Source: an uncultured Pseudomonadales bacterium (lineage in GTDB: Bacteria; Pseudomonadota; Gammaproteobacteria; Pseudomonadales; Pseudohongiellaceae). From it: DNA of 64,000 nt. Below the pieces are notes generated by a model. It was not told the DNA's origin. It worked only from the letters and a program-made list of their open reading frames with translations, and ran no database searches. Shown one piece after another: positions 59,169-64,000 of the stretch (within the stretch, counting starts at the first letter, position 1; each line of letters opens with the position of its first letter). The translations under genes were made by a program, and so were the position numbers. Where the stretch lies: positions 35,655 to 99,654 of the forward strand of contig CALTDI010000022.1 in assembly GCA_943842505.1 (NCBI GenBank), read 5' to 3'.

Positions 59169-59186
59169 GATAAGCCTTGGCGCGGG

Positions 59187-60146
59187 CTAGGCTGAGGGAA
59201 CGCGTTCGCGAATTGTCTCTAGCACCTTGTCTGGGGTGATACCGCTTGCCTCGGCCTCGAAACTCAACAATATACGGTGACGTAGACAGTCGAATAGCAC
59301 CTCTTGAACATCGTCTGGGCTGACGAAATCACGCCCCTGAATCCAGGCGTGGGCTCGGGCGCAGCGATCGAGGGAGATCGTACCGCGGGGGCTGGCGCCA
59401 TATTCCAGCCATGAGGCCAAGTCTTCACCATAGGCCAGCGGATTGCGTGTCGCCATAATGAGCTGAATAATGTATTCCTCGACCTCGGGCGCCATGTGCA
59501 TTTCGAGAATCTCGAGACGCGCAGCAAAAAGAACCTCCTGCGTTACCTCTTTCGGCGGCTCGGCAACGTGATGCGCTGCTTCGTTGCGTACCAGGTGCAG
59601 TATCTCTCTCTCGGCTTCGATCTGAGGATAGTCAATCGTAACGTGCATGAGGAAACGGTCTAGCTGTGCCTCAGGAAGCGGGTAGGTACCTTCCTGTTCG
59701 ATAGGATTTTGGGTCGCCATGACCAGAAACAGAGGCGGTAGCTGGAACGATTCGCGGCCTACACTGACCTGATGCTCGCCCATCGCCTCCAGCAGAGCCG
59801 ATTGGACTTTGGCAGGAGCACGGTTAATTTCATCAGCCAGCACTAAATTGTGGAAAATAGGCCCCTGTTGGAATCGAAAAGAGCCGTCTTCCGGCCGATA
59901 TACCTCAGTACCAGTAATATCGCTGGGAAGTAAATCGGGTGTAAATTGAATTCGGTGGAAATCGCCTTCGATTGCGCGGGAGAGATCCTTAATTGCTTTG
60001 GTCTTTGCTAGCCCCGGTGCGCCTTCTACCAAGAGGTGGCCATCAGCCAGTAATGCAATCAGCAAGCGATCAATGAGGCGCTCCTGGCCTATAATTTGAA
60101 GCGATAACCAATTTTTGAGTTCTGTTATTATTTCGTGATGGCTCAT
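59187..60146 (-). CDS. MoxR-type AAA+ ATPase (second system)
   Basis: 319 residues. The Walker A reads GAPGLAKTK, Walker B LVLADEINRAP, and MATQNPIEQEGTYPLPEAQLDRF is typical. It differs clearly from the first MoxR at 48485-49465, so this is a second subfamily rather than a recent copy. First gene of moxR-DUF58-DUF4381-batA-batB-batD on the minus strand, divergent from the glutamate dehydrogenase gene. Confidence 0.93.
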   Translation of the reverse strand: MSHHEIITELKNWLSLQIIGQERLIDRLLIALLADGHLLVEGAPGLAKTKAIKDLSRAIEGDFHRIQFTPDLLPSDITGTEVYRPEDGSFRFQQGPIFHNLVLADEINRAPAKVQSALLEAMGEHQVSVGRESFQLPPLFLVMATQNPIEQEGTYPLPEAQLDRFLMHVTIDYPQIEAEREILHLVRNEAAHHVAEPPKEVTQEVLFAARLEILEMHMAPEVEEYIIQLIMATRNPLAYGEDLASWLEYGASPRGTISLDRCARAHAWIQGRDFVSPDDVQEVLFDCLRHRILLSFEAEASGITPDKVLETIRERVPSA

Positions 60147-60404
60147 ATTGATAGTTCTCTGCTGTGAGTGCGGTGCGTAAGGCGAAGTCAGGGATTTTAA
60201 ACGTTTTAATATGTATGTCTAGGTCGAGATTGTAGCGGAGTGTAGCTATGTTTCGGGCCGATGAGTTAATTCGATTGAAGCTCGTGCCTAAGTATCGAGT
60301 ATTCATATTATTTAGAGGCAGTAGTGAGTGATGAAAAAGAGAAGTGTGGCTTTGCGTAGAAGGCTTGATAGAGCTGAACAATTGCAGGAGCGGGGCAGTT
60401 TGCT

Positions 60405-63400
60405 ATGAGTTCAAAGTACCTGTTAGGGCATGAGAAGCTAATGCAGCTGAGCAAGCGACTGGGTAAAGATCACCCCAAGGAGAATGCTGCAGATCACGAG
60501 CTATTCGTTAGCCGCTATTTCGCCAGCACGTCCAGAGCCGATTTGAGTGTGCGTGGCGACGATTCGATGTACGACAATCTAAATCAGGCTTGGAGCTTCT
60601 ATCAGCAACGAGGCTCAAAGCTCCCGAAGGTCAAGTTTTTGCATTTCGATTCGGGAGCCAATGGTCTGCGCAGTGGAACTCGTATCCTGGTGCTGCAGAA
60701 AGATATGCCGTTCTTGGTCGACTCGACGCGGCAGGCACTTCTGCGCTCCTCGGTAATCATTAAATACATCAACAATGCCGTGCTGGAAAGCGAGCGGAGC
60801 AGCAGCAAGGCCACTGCGGGCCCTGGTAGCTTGCTAAAGCTACATGATGGTGACACTGCTCAATCGACAACAGAAGCGCTTATCTGTCTGGACTGTGCTC
60901 GCATTGACGATGCTCACAGCAAGATAGTTGAGGAGGAAATTCGCGACACCTTAAAACATGTTGCGGCGGCGGTTAAAGACTTTGGCCCAATGTGCAAGCA
61001 GCTGCGCCTAATCCGAGATGCGCTAGAGAGCAACTCAAATACGATGTCTGTCCCCAAGGCTAGCCTGCAAGAGTCACTGGAGTTTATTTCGTGGCTGCTC
61101 GATGATCACTTTACCTTTCTTGGATATGAGAAGTACTGCGTCAATCGTTCTGGGCGCAGTCCTTCTATCGAGCTCCAGACGGATTCTATTTTGGGGGTGT
61201 CTCGATTCAAGACAGATATTAAACCGAAGGTGAAGTTGTCTGATCTGTCAATGGGTGCCGCTGACCTAATTCTTAAGAAAAAGATTTGTAATTTTGCCAA
61301 GTCGGCTACGCGCTCCAAGGTGCATCGTCCAGCATATTGTGACTATGTGCTATTGAAGGAGTTCGACGAACAGGGAGAGGTCGCAGTCGAGCATCGATTC
61401 TCCGGGCTGTATACCTCGTCCGTCTATTTTCAGGAAGTGCTGGATATTCCTCTGGTGCGACAGAAAGTGAATGGCGTTCTGGAGCGCTCCGGCTTCGCAA
61501 AGAACGGGCACAACATTAAAGACCTGTTGCAAGTTATCAATGTATTTCCCAGGGATGAGTTATTTCAGATCCGCAGAAGTCAGTTGCTGCATACATCGAC
61601 AGAGATAACCCGAATACAGGATCTACGTGATAGTCGGCTGTTTATTCGCAGAGACCTCTACGGAAAATTCTTTTCCTGTCTGGTCTACGTGTCGAGAGAC
61701 ACCTTCTCGACGAAGGTAAGGCTAACGATGCAGAAGCTTCTTCAGCAGCGGCTTCAAGGTGAAGAGGTTGAATTCACGACCTATACCTCCGAGTCCGCAT
61801 TCACTCGGATCCACTTTATTTTTCGCGTGCCGCAGATAGAGAAAGTGGTTTACGACACCGCCGAGATAGAGACTGAAATGCGCCGCCTTACTAAACCCTG
61901 GGATGAGCATTTCTCGACTGCGCTAATAGAACTGCACTCCGATGCAGACGCGGGTAAGTTATATGAGGAGTATGTCGATTGTTTCTCTCAGGCCTATAAG
62001 GAGTCTTATAGCGCTAACACTGCGGCGAGAGATATAGCGGATATTGAACGCGCCAATACTACCCAGAAGGTGGTGGTTAATCTATCGCCGTGTAATTCAG
62101 ATGGGCAGGCAGAGTTCAGCTTTAAGATATTCAGCTATGGCGAGCAGCTGCACCTATCGGACGTGGATCCGATACTGGAAAATCTTGGTCTGAATATCAT
62201 CAGCGAGAAGACCTTTAATCTTCGGCTTGGTGACGATGATGGCGTGTGGTTGCATGAGTTTTCACTTTACCGGGTTAAACCGTTGGGAGGTTTTACCGCG
62301 CTCAGTAAGCAAATATTCGAAGATGCCTTTCTGGCTATCTGGAACGGCGAAGTAGATGACGATAGCTTTAATGGGCTCGTCACCACCGCCGAGATTAACT
62401 GGCGTGAGGCTGCCCTATTACGAGCCTATGCGTCCTATTTAAAACAGATTCAGTTCGGGTATAGCGTCGCTCACATCGCAGAAACGCTTTCTAGTCATCG
62501 TGAAATCTGTCAGCTACTGATCGACTATTTCGGTACGCTATTCGATCCAGAGCTAGGCGAGAAGGAAAGGAAAAAAGCCAAGGGGATTCGCAGGAAATTA
62601 GCGGCAGCAATCGATGGGGTCACCGTGTTGTCTGAAGACAGTGTGTTGCGCGCTTACTTGAATCTGTTCGACGCAACACTGCGTAGCAACTACTTTCAGC
62701 CGACACCTGGTGAGGAGTCCCTGAAGAGTTATTTTTCCTTCAAATTTGACCCAACCAAAATCACTGGCATGCCCAGGCCAACACCGCGTTATGAAATATT
62801 TGTGTTCTCGCGCCAGATGGAAGGAGTCCACCTGCGCGGCGGCAAGGTGGCGCGAGGCGGGCTGCGTTGGTCGGACAGGCGTGAAGATTATCGGACTGAG
62901 GTGTTGGGCTTGGTAAAGGCGCAGCAGGTAAAGAATTCGGTAATTGTGCCCGTGGGAGCCAAGGGCGGCTTTGTCATCAAGCAAGACACATCGGGGTTCG
63001 ACAGGGGATCATTTAGGGAATTGGGCATAGCCTGCTACAAGACTTTTATACGTGGTCTGTTAGACATAACCGACAACAGGGTAGGTAGTAAGATCGTCTC
63101 GCCGCTATCGGTTGTGAAGCGCGATGACGATGACCCCTATCTAGTAGTAGCCGCCGATAAGGGCACGGCGACGTTTTCTGATATTGCGAACGGTCTCAGC
63201 GATCAGTATGGATTCTGGCTGGGAGACGGCTTTGCTTCTGGTGGTAGTAATGGTTACGACCATAAACAGATGGGCATAACGGCGAAGGGTGCCTGGGTAT
63301 CGGTGCAGCGACATTTCAGGGAGTTGGGAAGGGATATACAGAAAGAAGACTTCACCGTAGTCGGCATAGGCGATATGTCGGGCGATGTATTTGGCAATGG

Positions 63401-64000
63401 CATGTTGCTCTCCAAGCACATCTGTCTGCAAGCTGCATTTAATCACCTGCATATCTTTATAGATCCGCAGCCAAACGCCGCCAGGAGTTTTACCGAGCGT
63501 GCTCGTCTATTTAAGAAAGCCGGCTCTTCATGGGAAGATTACAACGCTAGTCTGATCTCAAAAGGAGGGGGCGTTTTTTCGCGAAAATCCAAGTCCATCG
63601 AAATCAGCTCCCAGATGAAGGCGTGTTTCGGTATTGAAGCCGATTCGCTTCCCCCGGATCAATTGATCTCGGCCTTGCTTGTTAGTTCTGTGGATCTGCT
63701 CTGGAATGGCGGAATAGGCACTTATGTAAAAGCGAGTGCAGAGAACCACCAAGAGGTGGGCGACAAGGCAAATGACTCTCTGCGCGTGAATGGCAAGCAG
63801 CTTCGCTGTAAGGTAATAGGAGAGGGTGGCAATCTTGGTTTTACGCAGCTGGCGCGAATCGAATATGCCATGAATGGAGGTGTGTCGCTTACTGATTTTA
63901 TCGATAACTCAGCCGGTGTGGACTGCTCGGATCACGAGGTCAACATTAAGATCCTGCTGAATACCCTCGGCAAGGCGGAAAGACTGAGCGAGGACAAGCG
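60405..64000 (+). CDS. gdhB: NAD-specific glutamate dehydrogenase, giant type (3' end beyond window)
   Basis: Open from ATG 60405 to the window end (about 1198 codons) with no stop. The sequence fits the 180-kDa GDH class (about 1600 residues): an N-terminal regulatory region, then the catalytic part with GGLRWSDRREDYRTEVLGL, VPVGAKGGFV and GDMSGDVFGNGMLLS, and DPQPNAARSFTERARLF. It oxidises glutamate to 2-oxoglutarate and ammonia with NAD. Last visible codons are still within the dehydrogenase domain. Divergent from moxR with 258 bp between, which must hold both promoters. The ribosome binding site is weak. Confidence 0.93.
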   Translation, partial: MSSKYLLGHEKLMQLSKRLGKDHPKENAADHELFVSRYFASTSRADLSVRGDDSMYDNLNQAWSFYQQRGSKLPKVKFLHFDSGANGLRSGTRILVLQKDMPFLVDSTRQALLRSSVIIKYINNAVLESERSSSKATAGPGSLLKLHDGDTAQSTTEALICLDCARIDDAHSKIVEEEIRDTLKHVAAAVKDFGPMCKQLRLIRDALESNSNTMSVPKASLQESLEFISWLLDDHFTFLGYEKYCVNRSGRSPSIELQTDSILGVSRFKTDIKPKVKLSDLSMGAADLILKKKICNFAKSATRSKVHRPAYCDYVLLKEFDEQGEVAVEHRFSGLYTSSVYFQEVLDIPLVRQKVNGVLERSGFAKNGHNIKDLLQVINVFPRDELFQIRRSQLLHTSTEITRIQDLRDSRLFIRRDLYGKFFSCLVYVSRDTFSTKVRLTMQKLLQQRLQGEEVEFTTYTSESAFTRIHFIFRVPQIEKVVYDTAEIETEMRRLTKPWDEHFSTALIELHSDADAGKLYEEYVDCFSQAYKESYSANTAARDIADIERANTTQKVVVNLSPCNSDGQAEFSFKIFSYGEQLHLSDVDPILENLGLNIISEKTFNLRLGDDDGVWLHEFSLYRVKPLGGFTALSKQIFEDAFLAIWNGEVDDDSFNGLVTTAEINWREAALLRAYASYLKQIQFGYSVAHIAETLSSHREICQLLIDYFGTLFDPELGEKERKKAKGIRRKLAAAIDGVTVLSEDSVLRAYLNLFDATLRSNYFQPTPGEESLKSYFSFKFDPTKITGMPRPTPRYEIFVFSRQMEGVHLRGGKVARGGLRWSDRREDYRTEVLGLVKAQQVKNSVIVPVGAKGGFVIKQDTSGFDRGSFRELGIACYKTFIRGLLDITDNRVGSKIVSPLSVVKRDDDDPYLVVAADKGTATFSDIANGLSDQYGFWLGDGFASGGSNGYDHKQMGITAKGAWVSVQRHFRELGRDIQKEDFTVVGIGDMSGDVFGNGMLLSKHICLQAAFNHLHIFIDPQPNAARSFTERARLFKKAGSSWEDYNASLISKGGGVFSRKSKSIEISSQMKACFGIEADSLPPDQLISALLVSSVDLLWNGGIGTYVKASAENHQEVGDKANDSLRVNGKQLRCKVIGEGGNLGFTQLARIEYAMNGGVSLTDFIDNSAGVDCSDHEVNIKILLNTLGKAERLSEDK

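Overview
The window looks like a chromosomal core segment of a gammaproteobacterium, probably a marine or other non-enteric lineage related to Pseudomonadales/Cellvibrionales. The evidence is gene order and fusions: a long-type gap gene beside nqrABCDEF-apbE-nqrM-sthA; a 13-gene nuo operon with fused nuoCD; and the run asd-fimV-truA-trpFBA-accD-folC-SPOR-cvpA-purF. No rRNA, tRNA, CRISPR array, prophage or insertion sequence was seen.

Layout. 1-10717: partial gap, then the complete Na+-NQR operon with its FMN transferase (apbE) and iron-insertion factor (nqrM), the soluble transhydrogenase sthA and a small CBS protein. 10718-11338: a 621-bp gene-free region with several inverted repeats ahead of nuoA. 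11339-26841: nuoA, B, CD, E to N (proton-pumping complex I), followed by an orphan, diverged RnfG-like membrane flavoprotein gene. 26960-31778: gpsA, a DUF4389 gene with a basic repeat tail, sixA, a DUF4892/OmpA-like protein, folE (minus strand) and prmB. 31850-36273: aroC, leuC, leuD, asd, with leuB missing from its usual place. 36431-39785: fimV broken into four pieces by three frameshifts. 39831-48428: truA, trpF, trpB, trpA, accD, folC, a SPOR protein, cvpA, purF. 48485-52549: moxR, a DUF58 gene with an in-frame amber codon, and a tgpA transglutaminase gene. 52639-60146 (minus strand): a second moxR-DUF58-DUF4381-batA-batB-batD operon ending in yciH. 60405-64000: the start of a giant NAD-dependent glutamate dehydrogenase gene that runs off the window.

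How the genes work together. The first 27 kb encodes two alternative NADH:quinone entry points, one exporting Na+ and one H+, plus the transhydrogenase that links NADH and NADPH pools. ApbE matures NqrB and NqrC, and could in principle also act on the RnfG-like protein. The middle is amino-acid, folate, lipid and purine housekeeping. The last third holds two convergent MoxR-AAA/DUF58 systems, one with a membrane transglutaminase and one with von Willebrand A domain proteins, probably for envelope homeostasis.

Points worth a second look: the orphan RnfG-like gene behind nuoN, the inverted-repeat-rich nuoA leader, five coding disruptions in otherwise well preserved genes (three in fimV, one in DUF4389, one in DUF58), and yciH bracketed by a perfect 15-bp direct repeat. 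The disruptions could be real decay or sequencing/assembly errors; the sequence alone cannot decide.
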